Below, one piece after another: positions 17,590-27,263 of a DNA stretch of 64,000 nucleotides. Both the position numbers and the translations under genes were made by a program. The stretch is from Pelagihabitans sp963760375. GTDB lineage: Bacteria; Bacteroidota; Bacteroidia; Flavobacteriales; Flavobacteriaceae. The notes below the pieces were generated by a model. The model ran no database searches and was not told the DNA's origin. It was given only the letters and a program-made list of their open reading frames with translations. Position 1 is the stretch's first letter. Each line of letters begins with the position of its first letter. Location of the stretch: assembly GCA_963760375.1 (NCBI GenBank), contig CAVXCS010000005.1, forward strand, positions 434,001 to 498,000, in the 5' to 3' direction.

Positions 17590-19638
17590 TTAATGACTTG
17601 GGGGTGCCAAGGCGTCCAAGACTTCCTGAGGCAACAATACTTTGTCGATCACATGTACAATTCCATTGCTGGCCATTTGGTCAGCCAATACAACATTGGC
17701 GTCAACACCGGATTTATCCCTGATTGCCACACCATGACTGGTGAGGGCGAACAATGATTCTCCTTGCACGGTAACCAACTCTTGGTGGTCGAACAGGTCG
17801 GTGGAGGCCACCGCTGCTCCCGATACCACATGATAGGTCAATACCTTGGCCAACAATTGTTTTTCGGCAGGGGTATCGAAATCAGCCAGGCTATGGTAAT
17901 CGTCGCCCAAAGCATCCAATAGGTCGGCGAAAGCGGCATTGGTGGGTGCAAATACGGTAAAGGTGCCACCACTAAGCACATCGACCAAACCGGCGTCCGC
18001 CTGGATCAGGGCATCCACCAAAAGGCTCAAATCGGGAACGGACTGTGCCAATTCAACGATGTTGGGGGTAGGAGGGGTCAATAGGTCAAGTACTTCTTGA
18101 GGCAACAAAACCTTATTGATCACATGCACTACGCCATTGCTGGCGATTACATCGGCTAGGACCACGGTAGCATTTTCACCGGTAGCGTCAAGGACATGAA
18201 CGGCGCCATTTTTAATGCTGATGGTGACGTTTTCGCCCTGAAGGGTAGGAATCTCTTGACCATCGAATAAATCTGTTGATTTAGCGGCGACATCACCTAC
18301 TACGTGATAGGTCAATACTTTTACCAACAATTCCTTTTCTGCAGGGGTGTCGAAATCGGCAAGGCTGTTGTAATCATCTCCCAAGGCATCCAACAAGGCC
18401 ACAAAGGCTTCATTGGTTGGGGCGAATACGGTATAGGTTCCAGCTGCGGAAAGCACTTCCACCAAGCCTGCATCAGCTTGTTGCAGAGCGCCGACCAATA
18501 AACTCAGGTCATCGGTTTCAACCGCGATATCAACGATCGATTTAAGGCTCAAGGAGGCTACAAAATCCAAAGCTGCCTGTGGCAACAATACTTTGTCTAT
18601 GGTATGGGCCACGCCATTGGAGGCCATGATGTCAGTACCTGTGATATTGGCATTGACCCCGGAGGCATCACCGATCACGAAGGTATCACCGGAGGCGATT
18701 ACCGCTATGGAGTTTCCGGCAAATGCGGTTCCGACATCGCCCTCGGCCAAATCGGCGGCCTTCACGGTGGCGTTAGGAATCACATGAAAGAGTAAAATTT
18801 CTTTGAGCAACATCAATTCAGCCTCTGTATCGAAATCGTCCAATCCGTTATAGTCATCGCCAAGTATGCCCAAAAGCGCTACAAAAGCGTCGTTGGTCGG
18901 TGCAAAAACGGTAAAGGGACCTTCGCTGGCAAGGGTCTCGGCCAAACCGGCCTTGATTACGGCATCCTTGAGAATTGAAAGCGATTCGGTGGCCACAACC
19001 ACGTCTACCAAGGTACCGGGGCCTGACATAGCTCCGCCACTAAGGGCGTCCAATATTTCCTGGGGCAACAATACTTTGTCGATCACATGCACAATACCAT
19101 TGTTTGGTGCAATGTCGGCAATCAATACATCGGCAGCCTCAACAGATTCGGCCTGTTTGTCCTTGATTGAAATAACGTTGACATCACCTTCAGTCCTAAT
19201 GCCCACGGTAACCGATTCGCCTTGTAAGGTAGGTACCTCTTGACCGTCGCTAAGTGCGGAGGAGACCGCAGCTTGTCCTGCGACTACATGGTAGGTGAGG
19301 ATTTTGGCCAAAAGTGCCTTTTCCTCAGGTGTATCAAAGTCGGATAAAGTTTCATAACCATCCAAGCCGGCGAGCAATGCTGCAAAGGCTTCATTGGTAG
19401 GGGCAAAAACGGTGTAAGTTTCAGTTTCGTCGCTAAGGGCTGTAACCAAACCTGCATCGGCTTGGACCAATGCGGCGACCAAGGAACTTAAGACATCGGT
19501 GTCTTGGGCGGTCTCGACAATGTTCATGCCAACACGGTCTACCAATAAATTGTCCTCGTTGTTTTTCTCGCACGAGAAGGCAAACAGGACGGCCATTGAC
19601 ATGGCGGCGAGTCCTTTGAAGTTAAAGTTTCTTTTCAT
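17590..19638 (-). CDS. Four-domain fasciclin (FAS1) lipoprotein
   Basis: A 682-residue lipoprotein: signal peptide with lipobox 'FAFSC' (C23), then four FAS1 domains at about 39-194, 209-355, 366-515 and 526-673. Each domain carries the FAS1 H1 box ('YTVFAPTNEAF', 'FTVFAPTNDAF', 'YTVFAPTNEAF', 'FTVFAPTNAAF') and ends in an H2 box ('GIVHVIDKVLLPQ' and variants). FAS1 domains mediate cell adhesion or ligand binding at the surface. Domains 1, 3 and 4 are nearer to each other than to domain 2, so the array probably grew by internal duplication. A two-domain paralogue lies directly upstream. Low isoelectric point by eye (many Asp/Glu). Confidence 0.95.
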   Translation of the reverse strand: MKRNFNFKGLAAMSMAVLFAFSCEKNNEDNLLVDRVGMNIVETAQDTDVLSSLVAALVQADAGLVTALSDETETYTVFAPTNEAFAALLAGLDGYETLSDFDTPEEKALLAKILTYHVVAGQAAVSSALSDGQEVPTLQGESVTVGIRTEGDVNVISIKDKQAESVEAADVLIADIAPNNGIVHVIDKVLLPQEILDALSGGAMSGPGTLVDVVVATESLSILKDAVIKAGLAETLASEGPFTVFAPTNDAFVALLGILGDDYNGLDDFDTEAELMLLKEILLFHVIPNATVKAADLAEGDVGTAFAGNSIAVIASGDTFVIGDASGVNANITGTDIMASNGVAHTIDKVLLPQAALDFVASLSLKSIVDIAVETDDLSLLVGALQQADAGLVEVLSAAGTYTVFAPTNEAFVALLDALGDDYNSLADFDTPAEKELLVKVLTYHVVGDVAAKSTDLFDGQEIPTLQGENVTISIKNGAVHVLDATGENATVVLADVIASNGVVHVINKVLLPQEVLDLLTPPTPNIVELAQSVPDLSLLVDALIQADAGLVDVLSGGTFTVFAPTNAAFADLLDALGDDYHSLADFDTPAEKQLLAKVLTYHVVSGAAVASTDLFDHQELVTVQGESLFALTSHGVAIRDKSGVDANVVLADQMASNGIVHVIDKVLLPQEVLDALAPPSH
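17600..19480. repeat. Internal tandem repeat: four FAS1-coding units
   Basis: The gene holds four units of roughly 450-490 bases. DNA similarity is plain at the unit ends: versions of 'gaggcaacaatactttgtcg' followed by 'atcacatg' recur near 17620, 18105, 18585 and 19065. Units 1, 3 and 4 also share long stretches around the 'TPAEK' segment. The repeats are protein-coding duplications, not a CRISPR array. Confidence 0.85.
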
Positions 19639-20006
19639 AACGTGTGTTTTTAGATGTTTTAATTGTTTAATTATTTATTGAAAAAAATAAACTCAATTAT
19701 AGAATTTGTTTAATGGAATTTTTTTGAAATAGCGCCAAATTTGAAAAAAAAATCAAAAAATCCCCTTTGGATTAACATTTAAACAATAAATGAGTATTTA
19801 TTTTCACTTTCAACAAAGATTCAAAATATTTAAGAAGGTTGCTTTTGTTTATACATATTTGACAAAAGTTTAACAAAATAGATAATCTATCTGCAAAATT
19901 GAACCATGCGGTTCATCGATCATACCCCGCCGATCTTGCTAAAAAAAAACCGCCCGAATGGGCGGTCTCTATAAATCCAATATCTATTTTATTAATTTTT
20001 TAACAA
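19639..20006. other. Intergenic region between the two FAS1 genes
   Basis: A 368-base AT-rich stretch with no coding potential that I can support. It must hold the promoter of the four-domain FAS1 gene, and near 19941-19966 the terminator of the upstream two-domain gene. No exact TAnnTTTG box is present in the right orientation, so an alternative sigma factor may be used. Confidence 0.6.
19941..19966 (-). terminator. Terminator of the two-domain FAS1 gene
   Basis: ACCGCCC/GGGCGGT seven-base GC-rich stem with a four-base loop, followed on the minus strand by nine or more T residues. It lies 41 bases after the stop codon. Confidence 0.92.
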
Positions 20007-21002
20007 TCAGTTCCCCGTATCGGGAAGCAGCACCTGATCGGCCAGTACGTGGATCACACCGTTTGATGCCTGGATATTGACAAATACCACAAGGGCTCCC
20101 GTATTACCTGAGCCGTCCGTAACCTCGAGATTTCCGTTCACCGTGTTGAAGGTTATGGTATCTCCCTCGAGGGTGGTTGCCGTTTCTCCTGAACTGATGT
20201 CGGCGGAACGAATGTTGCCAGCTAAGACGTGATGTGCGATGACAGCGGCCAGCAGGTCTTCATCGATATCCCCGACCGAATTCCAGGCCGTATTGGTCGC
20301 CAACAAATTATCAAAGGCCAGATTGGTCGGTGCAAAAACAGTGAATGGTCCGCCATCCTTTACCCCTTCAGGAATGTCGGATATTGGGTTGATGATATCC
20401 AATGCGGTTTTCAGGTCTTCGAAATTGTCATCCACGGAAATAAAAGTATCAAGGGTGGGTATCGGGACAACGGCATCAACGATATGCATAATACCGTTGG
20501 AGGCCAAAACATCCCCTTCGACCACTTCTGAAACGCCATTGAAAAATATATCGTTGGTGGCATCGAAATATAAAACCACCTTGGTTCCCGTTGTTGGTCC
20601 TTCGGCAAGCGTTTCCAAATAATTTTTCTGGAGATTGGACAGAAAGGAACTGTCGATCTGACCCAAGATCACATGGTTCAATAAAATCTGTTTCAGGGTC
20701 TCCACAGGCACGGCTTCCAGGTTGGCAAAACCCTGCTGCGACAAAAAGTTGCCGAAAGCTGCATTGTTCGGGGCCAATACGGTAAGACCGCCGGTCGTTT
20801 GGAGGGTCGCCGTTAAATTTGCCCGCTCCAAAGCCGCAACGAAACTGGAAAGTTGCCCAATATTGGAGGCCACTTCCACAATGTTGCTTTCAGGCCTGTT
20901 CAGGGTATTTCCGTCATCCAAATTACAGGAAATCAAGGTAGTCATCAGAACAATGACACTTGCAAAGCGCATAAAACCAAAACGATTGATCATAGTTTTC
21001 AT
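20007..21002 (-). CDS. Two-domain fasciclin (FAS1) lipoprotein
   Basis: A 331-residue lipoprotein with signal peptide and lipobox 'TLISC' (about residue 26), followed by two FAS1 domains (about 38-180 and 185-328). The first has 'LTVLAPNNAAFGNFL' and 'GIMHIVDAVVPI'; the second has 'FTVFAPTNLAFDNLL' and 'GVIHVLADQVLLP'. It is a paralogue of the downstream four-domain gene, on the same strand, but has its own terminator. A surface adhesion or matrix role is expected from the family; the ligand is unknown. Confidence 0.94.
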   Translation of the reverse strand: MKTMINRFGFMRFASVIVLMTTLISCNLDDGNTLNRPESNIVEVASNIGQLSSFVAALERANLTATLQTTGGLTVLAPNNAAFGNFLSQQGFANLEAVPVETLKQILLNHVILGQIDSSFLSNLQKNYLETLAEGPTTGTKVVLYFDATNDIFFNGVSEVVEGDVLASNGIMHIVDAVVPIPTLDTFISVDDNFEDLKTALDIINPISDIPEGVKDGGPFTVFAPTNLAFDNLLATNTAWNSVGDIDEDLLAAVIAHHVLAGNIRSADISSGETATTLEGDTITFNTVNGNLEVTDGSGNTGALVVFVNIQASNGVIHVLADQVLLPDTGN

Positions 21003-21244
21003 GTTTTTAATTTTTATATAAAGTTGCGATAAAATCTATTGTAAATTCCAGGTTGTGGGGTTTTTAAGAAAATTTTAAAAAATATCCCGATCTTCCTTTA
21101 GCATCCGCCTTCAAAATAATGCAGGTGCATCCATGTTATAGATAACAAAAAACGACAATGGTTGCTTTTTGAACTGGGAACCTTTTAAAAATCAATAAGG
21201 AAACACCCATTTTTGTTCGAAAGGGAGTTGATGCACAAAATTTG

Positions 21245-21252
21245 TATTTTTG
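21245..21252 (+). promoter_or_regulatory. -7 element of mnmA, fixing its start
   Basis: TATTTTTG matches TAnnTTTG. It lies downstream of the in-frame TTG at 21242, so that codon cannot be the start on this transcript; the ATG at 21269 follows 16 bases after the box. Confidence 0.55.
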
Positions 21253-21268
21253 CACTTTATGCTATGTC

Positions 21269-22462
21269 ATGGGAAACAAAGTGGTAGTTGGCCTTTCAGG
21301 TGGAGTTGATTCCAGTGTGGCGGCCTATTTGCTGAAAGCACAAGGATATGAGGTCATCGGACTTTTCATGAAGAATTGGCACGACGATTCCGTGACCATT
21401 TCGGAGGAATGCCCATGGTTGGAGGATAGCAACGATGCCCTTATCGTGGCCGATAAGCTGGGTATCCCCTTTCAAACCATAGATTTGAGCGTGCAGTACA
21501 AAGAACGTATCGTAGATTATATGTTCAGGGAATATGAGTTGGGCCGAACGCCCAATCCGGATGTGCTGTGCAACCGAGAGATCAAGTTTGATGTTTTTCT
21601 AAAAATAGCGATGCAATTGGGTGCCGATTATGTGGCAACAGGCCATTATTGTAGAAAAGGGGAAGTAACCCATGCCGATGGCAGTGTGTCCTATCAATTG
21701 CTTTCGGGTCTTGATCAAAACAAAGACCAATCGTATTTTCTGTGCCAACTCTCCCAAGAACAGCTGGCCAAAACCCTTTTTCCCATCGGTGAATTGACCA
21801 AGCCCGAAGTAAGGCGGATCGCCGCCGAGAATAAATTACTCACCGCTGAAAAAAAGGATTCCCAGGGACTCTGTTTCATAGGCAAGGTTCGCCTGCCCGA
21901 ATTTCTTCAGCAAAAATTGAAGCCGAAAAAAGGGGTCATCGTTGAGGTGCCTTCCGACCTGCCGCAATTGCACCCTACCGCCCCGAGATTTGCCAACAAG
22001 GTCGAAGAGCTCCAATTTTTTTCCACCAAACCTATTTACCATCCGGAAGACGGGAAAGTGGTGGGACAACACCAGGGCGCACACTATTTTACCAAGGGAC
22101 AACGCAAAGGTTTGGATGTGGGCGGTACCAAAGAACCTTTATTTGTCATTGAGACCGATGTAGATCGGAACGTAATCTATACCGGCCAGGGCAAATCACA
22201 TCCGGGACTTTATAGAAGAACATTATTCATAAAAAATGAGGAACTGCATTGGGTTCGTCCCGAACTGGCCTTGCCATTGGATGGATCGATGAAGGTGATG
22301 GCCCGTATCCGCTACAGGCAACCTTTGGCGAAGGCCACCCTATACAAGGTAGACGGGGGATTGTATGTTGATTTTGAGGAAATGCAGTCGGCCATTACCG
22401 AAGGACAGTTCGTGGCCTGGTATTCTGGGGACGAATTGTTGGGTTCAGGGGTGATTTCCTGA
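21269..22462 (+). CDS. mnmA: tRNA 2-thiouridine(34) synthase MnmA
   Basis: Thiolates U34 of tRNAs for Lys, Glu and Gln, using ATP and sulfur relayed from a cysteine desulfurase. The 397 residues begin 'GNKVVVGLSGGVDSSVAA', the PP-loop ATP site. The catalytic cysteines are in 'NPDVLCNREIKFD' and 'KDSQGLCFIGKV', a pair that forms the persulfide/disulfide. 'GHYCRK' and the C-terminal 'ARIRYRQPLAKATL' domain are also typical. The ATG at 21269 is chosen from the promoter position and family alignment. Confidence 0.96.
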   Translation: MGNKVVVGLSGGVDSSVAAYLLKAQGYEVIGLFMKNWHDDSVTISEECPWLEDSNDALIVADKLGIPFQTIDLSVQYKERIVDYMFREYELGRTPNPDVLCNREIKFDVFLKIAMQLGADYVATGHYCRKGEVTHADGSVSYQLLSGLDQNKDQSYFLCQLSQEQLAKTLFPIGELTKPEVRRIAAENKLLTAEKKDSQGLCFIGKVRLPEFLQQKLKPKKGVIVEVPSDLPQLHPTAPRFANKVEELQFFSTKPIYHPEDGKVVGQHQGAHYFTKGQRKGLDVGGTKEPLFVIETDVDRNVIYTGQGKSHPGLYRRTLFIKNEELHWVRPELALPLDGSMKVMARIRYRQPLAKATLYKVDGGLYVDFEEMQSAITEGQFVAWYSGDELLGSGVIS

Positions 22463-22560
22463 TCAAACCCCGACGCACATCGATCGAAGCCGTTGTACCT
22501 TATAAAAGTATTACCGCTTGATGCCTTGGCCAACCAGGCCTCATAAAAATAATCCTGCCC

Positions 22561-23502
22561 ATGATTACAAGAGTTACCAAACTTTTTAATATCGAACACC
22601 CCATCGTTCAGGCCGGTATGGTCTGGAACAGCGGCTGGCGTCTCGCCTCCGCGGTTTCCAATGCCGGTGCGCTCGGGCTGATTGGTGCAGGCTCGATGCG
22701 GCCCGAGGTATTGAGGGAACATATCAAAAAATGCCAGGAGGCGACCAAAAATCCTTTTGGGGTCAATGTGCCCATGCTCTATCCCGATATTGAAAAGATC
22801 ATGGAAATCATTGTGGAAATGGGGGTGAAAATCGTGTTTACCTCCGCAGGGAACCCGAACACTTATACCGGATTTCTCAAGGCAAGGGGCATCACCGTCG
22901 TACACGTGGTGAGCAGTGTGAAATTTGCCCTGAAAGCCCAGGAAGCCGGGGTTGATGCCGTTGTGGCCGAAGGCTTCGAGGCTGGGGGCCATAATGGCCG
23001 CAATGAGACCACAACCTTGGTTTTGGTACCGGCCGTAAAACAAAGTATCAGTATCCCGTTGATCGCAGCCGGTGGCATAGGTACAGGCCGTGCGATGCTG
23101 GCCGCCATGGTTTTGGGGGCGGAGGGCGTGCAGGTGGGGAGTAGGTTCGTCGCCACCTTCGAAGCTTCATCCCATGAACTTTTTAAACAAAAAGTGATTG
23201 CCACCGATGAGGGCGACACCCAGCTCACTTTAAAGGAGCTGGCACCGGTTCGCCTGATCAAAAATAAATTCTATGAGGCCATTCAAGCCGCCTATGCGCA
23301 AGGGGCCACAGTCGCCGAACTTCAGGAATTATTGGGAAGGGGCAGGGCCAAACGGGGCATGTTCGAAGGCGATCTCGATGCAGGGGAACTGGAAATCGGC
23401 CAGGTCGCCGCACTGATCCACGACATTAGGCCTGCCCGTCAATTGGTGGCCGATCTGATGAAGGAATTTGAAATGGCCCGGGCCGAAGTGGCCTCCTTTT
23501 AA
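22561..23502 (+). CDS. Nitronate monooxygenase-like flavoprotein
   Basis: A 313-residue FMN TIM-barrel enzyme of the nitronate monooxygenase / 2-nitropropane dioxygenase / FabK group. Seen: 'IEHPIVQAGMVWNSGWRLAS' (phosphate end of FMN site), 'PFGVNVPM', the catalytic His in 'EGFEAGGHNGRN', and 'AAGGIGTGRAMLAAMVLGAEG'. Members detoxify nitronates or reduce enoyl-ACP; FabK-type activity cannot be excluded from sequence. Stands alone between mnmA and the GMC oxidoreductase gene. Confidence 0.9.
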   Translation: MITRVTKLFNIEHPIVQAGMVWNSGWRLASAVSNAGALGLIGAGSMRPEVLREHIKKCQEATKNPFGVNVPMLYPDIEKIMEIIVEMGVKIVFTSAGNPNTYTGFLKARGITVVHVVSSVKFALKAQEAGVDAVVAEGFEAGGHNGRNETTTLVLVPAVKQSISIPLIAAGGIGTGRAMLAAMVLGAEGVQVGSRFVATFEASSHELFKQKVIATDEGDTQLTLKELAPVRLIKNKFYEAIQAAYAQGATVAELQELLGRGRAKRGMFEGDLDAGELEIGQVAALIHDIRPARQLVADLMKEFEMARAEVASF

Positions 23503-23606
23503 ATGGGCCATAATGCGAAACAAACGATTCTTGGTTTGTTGTCGATTTGGTCTAAATGGTTATCTTGTAAGCTATTTCCAACGAGCAATATTCAACGCAT
23601 AATATT

Positions 23607-25313
23607 ATGGCAAATTTAAATGTCAGGGCAATTCAGCAAAATACGTACGATGCCATCGTCATCGGTTCTGGAATTAGTGGGGGTTGGGCCGCCAAGGAGC
23701 TTTGTGAGAAGGGTTTGAAAACCTTGGTGCTCGAGCGGGGCAGAATGGTGAAGCACGTGCAGGATTACCCGACCATGAACAAGGAAACCTGGGACCATGA
23801 ATTGAGGGGGGCATTGACCTACGAAGATCAAAAAATTCACCGTGTGGTGAACAGTATAGGTTTCGGCAGTGAAGACAATAAGCACTTTTATGCCAACGAC
23901 ATAGAAAATCCATATACCGAAGTAAAGCCTTTTATTTGGATCCGCGGACATCAGGTAGGGGGCAAGTCGATCATGTGGGGCAAACAATGCTATCGTTGGA
24001 GCGATCTCGATTTTGAGGCCAATGCCAAGGACGGCCATGGGGTCGATTGGCCTATTCGCTACAAAGACATCGCCCCTTGGTACGAATATGTTGAAAAGTT
24101 TGCTGGCATCAGTGGCGCACCCCTCGGATTGCCACACCTGCCCGACAGTCATTTCCTCCCTCCGATGGAATTGAACTGTGTGGAGCAACATGCCAAGGAA
24201 CGGATCGAATCGAATTTTGAGGACAGGCATATGATCATAGGCCGTGTGGCCCACCTAACCGAACCCTTGAACGGCAGGGGCCAGTGCCAGTACAGGAACC
24301 GTTGTTCCCGGGGTTGCCCTTATGGCGCATACTTCAGCAGCAATGCCGTTACCCTGCCGGCTGCCGAAGCAACCGGTAACATGACCATCAGGCCTTTCAG
24401 TATGGCGAGTTCGCTCATCTATGACGATAAAAAGGAAAAGGCGACCGGAGTGCGGGTCGTGGATACCGAAACCATGGAAGAAATGGAATTCTATGCAAAA
24501 GTAATTTTTTGCAATGGTTCCACTTTGGGCACTACCTCGATCTTATTGAATTCCGTTTCCGATCGTTTTCCAAATGGATTTGGCAATGACAGCGGTGAAC
24601 TGGGCCATAATTTGATGGACCACACCTATAAAGTGGGTGCCATGGGAAGTATCGATGGTTTTGATGACAAATACTATTCGGGACGAAGGCCCAACGGGAT
24701 CTATATTCCCCGCTATGTAAACCTCGATGAAAAGACCAAAACCGATGCATTTGTCCGCGGATTCGGATTTCAAGGCGGTGCAGGGCGTTCCAATTGGGGC
24801 TCAGGGGTGAATTCGGCCGATTTTGGAGGTGAATTCAAGGAAAAATTGTTCAAACCGGGCCCATGGGGCTTTTTCATCACCGGCTTTGCGGAATGTTTGC
24901 CCTATCACGAGAACCAGGTAACCCTCAACCCAGAGGTAAAGGACAAATGGGGATTGCCCACCTTGAACATAGACTGTGAGTTCAAAGACAATGAACTGGC
25001 GATGAACCGGCAAATCAAGGCCGATGCCCAGGATATGCTCGAGAAAGCTGGTTTTAAGGATATTCTGGCTTTTGATAGCCAAAGTCCTCCCGGGCACGGT
25101 ATCCATGAAATGGGTACGGCAAGGATGGGAAGGGACCCTAACTCCTCCGTCTTGAACGGATTTAACCAGGTACATGCGGCCAAGAACGTTTTTGTGACCG
25201 ACGGGGCCTGCATGACCTCATCGTCCTGTGTGAACCCGTCCTTGACCTATATGGCGCTTACCGCAAGGGCAGCCAACCATGCCGTGGAACAATTGAAAAA
25301 ACAAAACATATAG
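23607..25313 (+). CDS. GMC oxidoreductase (gluconate/sugar dehydrogenase large-subunit type)
   Basis: A 568-residue FAD enzyme. The dinucleotide fold is 'DAIVIGSGISGGWAAKELC' near the N-terminus. A cysteine group 'CQYRNRCSRGCPYGA' (around residues 225-240) is typical of the membrane gluconate 2-dehydrogenase branch. The GMC C-terminal domain has 'GIHEMGTARMG' and 'SSCVNPSLTYMALTARAANH', which give the catalytic His/Asn pair. No signal peptide is seen; the small subunit that follows after two bases has a Tat-like signal and could carry it across. A cytochrome c subunit gene is absent here. The sugar or polyol substrate is unknown. Confidence 0.93.
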   Translation: MANLNVRAIQQNTYDAIVIGSGISGGWAAKELCEKGLKTLVLERGRMVKHVQDYPTMNKETWDHELRGALTYEDQKIHRVVNSIGFGSEDNKHFYANDIENPYTEVKPFIWIRGHQVGGKSIMWGKQCYRWSDLDFEANAKDGHGVDWPIRYKDIAPWYEYVEKFAGISGAPLGLPHLPDSHFLPPMELNCVEQHAKERIESNFEDRHMIIGRVAHLTEPLNGRGQCQYRNRCSRGCPYGAYFSSNAVTLPAAEATGNMTIRPFSMASSLIYDDKKEKATGVRVVDTETMEEMEFYAKVIFCNGSTLGTTSILLNSVSDRFPNGFGNDSGELGHNLMDHTYKVGAMGSIDGFDDKYYSGRRPNGIYIPRYVNLDEKTKTDAFVRGFGFQGGAGRSNWGSGVNSADFGGEFKEKLFKPGPWGFFITGFAECLPYHENQVTLNPEVKDKWGLPTLNIDCEFKDNELAMNRQIKADAQDMLEKAGFKDILAFDSQSPPGHGIHEMGTARMGRDPNSSVLNGFNQVHAAKNVFVTDGACMTSSSCVNPSLTYMALTARAANHAVEQLKKQNI

Positions 25314-25315
25314 TT

Positions 25316-25906
25316 ATGGAAAGGAGAAAGGCAATTAAGAATACCGCTTTGTTCATCGGTGCCACACTTTCCAGTTCGGCACTCAGCAGTTTGATGCAAT
25401 CCTGCCAACAGCAGGACAGGCTCTCATGGACCCCTTTATTTTTCAGTGAAGACCAGGCCTTGGTGGTATCGGAACTGGCCGAAACGATTTTGCCAAAGAC
25501 CGAAACGCCCGGAGCCAAGGATCTGAAGGTTGATATTTTTGTCGACTTGATGTGCAAAAAAAACCTGGGCCCGGAAGACCAGGAACATGTGATGAAAGGC
25601 TACGATCAATTTGCAAGCGTTTGTAACGCCCTGCATGGCAAGTCGTTTGTTGATATGGATTCTTCCGAACGGGCCAAAGTGATCGAACGAATGGAACAGG
25701 ACTCCAACCGTTTCAATCCGAGTATTTGGGGAAGTCCCCTTGGAAAACAGGAACCGCTCGACTTTTATAGAAGGATCAAGCAGTTTACGCTCATTGGCTA
25801 TTATACTTCGGAAGACATCGGTAAAAATGTGCTGAGGTTCGATCCCATTCCGGGAGCCTTCCAGGCCTGCATTCCGTATACCGGCGACAATGCATGGACC
25901 ATTTGA
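25316..25906 (+). CDS. Gluconate 2-dehydrogenase subunit 3 family protein
   Basis: A 196-residue exported small subunit (PF13618). The N-terminus is Tat-like ('ERRKAIKNTALFIGATLSSS') and could also be a lipoprotein signal ('LMQSC'). The domain shows 'LAETILPKTETPGAKDLKVD' and 'FVDLMCKK', the usual family pattern. It starts two bases after the GMC gene stop and is clearly co-transcribed with it. In known systems the small subunit is needed for export and assembly of the flavoprotein. Confidence 0.92.
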   Translation: MERRKAIKNTALFIGATLSSSALSSLMQSCQQQDRLSWTPLFFSEDQALVVSELAETILPKTETPGAKDLKVDIFVDLMCKKNLGPEDQEHVMKGYDQFASVCNALHGKSFVDMDSSERAKVIERMEQDSNRFNPSIWGSPLGKQEPLDFYRRIKQFTLIGYYTSEDIGKNVLRFDPIPGAFQACIPYTGDNAWTI

Positions 25907-25956
25907 GAGGTTGACCTCCAAAGCCGTTTAGAAAAAGTAGGGAAGGTGGAGATGAA

Positions 25957-27207
25957 TCAATTCATGATCCGTTGCAACGCCATTTCGGTATCTGATTCTA
26001 CGACCTGCTTCAAGATATGGAAATCAAATCGGCACCCTTCGGTAAAATCGGTGTCGACCCGGATGTTACCGCCCATTTTTTCGATCAGGCTCTTTACCGT
26101 GGCCAGGCCAATGCCGTTGCCCTTCCTGCCAAATTTGTCGGCATGGGCAAAAATTTTAAAGATCTGAAAAATGGTTTCGTGCTCTCCGGCTGGAATTCCC
26201 GGGCCATTATCTTGAATGTAAAATTCGTAACGGTCCTCGTTTTCGGTAATGCCGATTTCAATTTCTACCGATTTTTTATCACAGTATTTGATGGCATTGC
26301 CGACAAGGTTGATGATAATTTGATCTAAGGCCGTCTTGTTGGTGTGGATACTGCCCAGTTTTGATTTAATGGTCAAATTGAGCGATCGGTCATAGGAAAA
26401 TAGGCCACAAATTTCTTTTCTGAACGATTCCAGGTCGATATCTGATTTGTTTTCCTGAATGATCGTGGCGCATTTACTATGCGACAATAGGCCATCGATG
26501 AGCCCCCGAAGTTTGTTGGAAGCAGAGTGGATGAACGATAACATGGTCTTGCCGTCTTCGTCCATTGCCGGCCCGTAAAATTCTGTCAGCAATTCCGCCG
26601 TACTCGAAATATTGTTCAAGGGCGACTTTAGGTCGTGCGCCGCCACATGGGCAAAACGATCCAAAGCTTCATTTTTATCAAAAAGTGCCTTGATCGATAA
26701 ATTGAGCAATTTGTTTTTCCTTCGAAGCTGCAAGATGTTCATCACCTGCTTGGCAAGCGATTTGAGCGAATTCAACTGTCGTTGGCTCAAGGACCTGGGC
26801 TCATGATCGATTACGCATAGGGTGCCCAAAGGGAGCCCATTGGCATCACAAAGCGGTATCCCGGCATAAAATATGACCCGGGGTTCGCCAATGACCAGGG
26901 GATTATCTATAAATCGTTCATCATTTCTGGAATCGTGAACGACAAAAATGTCTTCCTCCGCATTGATGGCATGGGCGCAGAATGCATATTCTTTTGGTGT
27001 CTCTGAAACGTCAAGTCCGTGGTGTGATTTGAACCATTGCCTCTCCTTGTCCAACAGACTCACCAAGGAAATAGGGGTTCCGCATATTTCCGCGGCTAGG
27101 GCGGTGAGGTTATCATAGTCTTCTTCGGGAAGGGTATCTAAAATCGAAAAGGAATCCAGTGCAGCCAAACGCGCTGTTTCCTTGTCATGGTCTTTAGGAG
27201 AAATCAT
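25957..27207 (-). CDS. Soluble GAF-domain sensor histidine kinase
   Basis: A 416-residue kinase without membrane segments. The GAF domain (about 25-160) has 'ISLVSLLDKERQWFKSHHGL' and 'FYAGIPLCDANGLPLGTLCV'. A coiled segment follows (160-182), then HisKA with the phosphorylated His H191 in 'AAHDLKSPLNNI'. The HATPase domain has N-box 'INLVGNAIKYC', G1 'DNGPGIPAG' and G2 'GNGIGLATVKSLIEKMGG'. No cognate response regulator adjoins it, so it is an orphan. The ligand of the GAF domain is unknown. Confidence 0.95.
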   Translation of the reverse strand: MISPKDHDKETARLAALDSFSILDTLPEEDYDNLTALAAEICGTPISLVSLLDKERQWFKSHHGLDVSETPKEYAFCAHAINAEEDIFVVHDSRNDERFIDNPLVIGEPRVIFYAGIPLCDANGLPLGTLCVIDHEPRSLSQRQLNSLKSLAKQVMNILQLRRKNKLLNLSIKALFDKNEALDRFAHVAAHDLKSPLNNISSTAELLTEFYGPAMDEDGKTMLSFIHSASNKLRGLIDGLLSHSKCATIIQENKSDIDLESFRKEICGLFSYDRSLNLTIKSKLGSIHTNKTALDQIIINLVGNAIKYCDKKSVEIEIGITENEDRYEFYIQDNGPGIPAGEHETIFQIFKIFAHADKFGRKGNGIGLATVKSLIEKMGGNIRVDTDFTEGCRFDFHILKQVVESDTEMALQRIMN

Positions 27208-27263
27208 AAGGGGTCACTGTTTAATTGTAGGTGCAAATGGCCATTGTGATAACCCATATTACA

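Noticed and set aside
17600..19480. Regularly spaced repeats that might be read as an array
   Set aside because: The units are FAS1-coding duplications of about 450-490 bases, with no short direct repeats and spacers, so this is not CRISPR.
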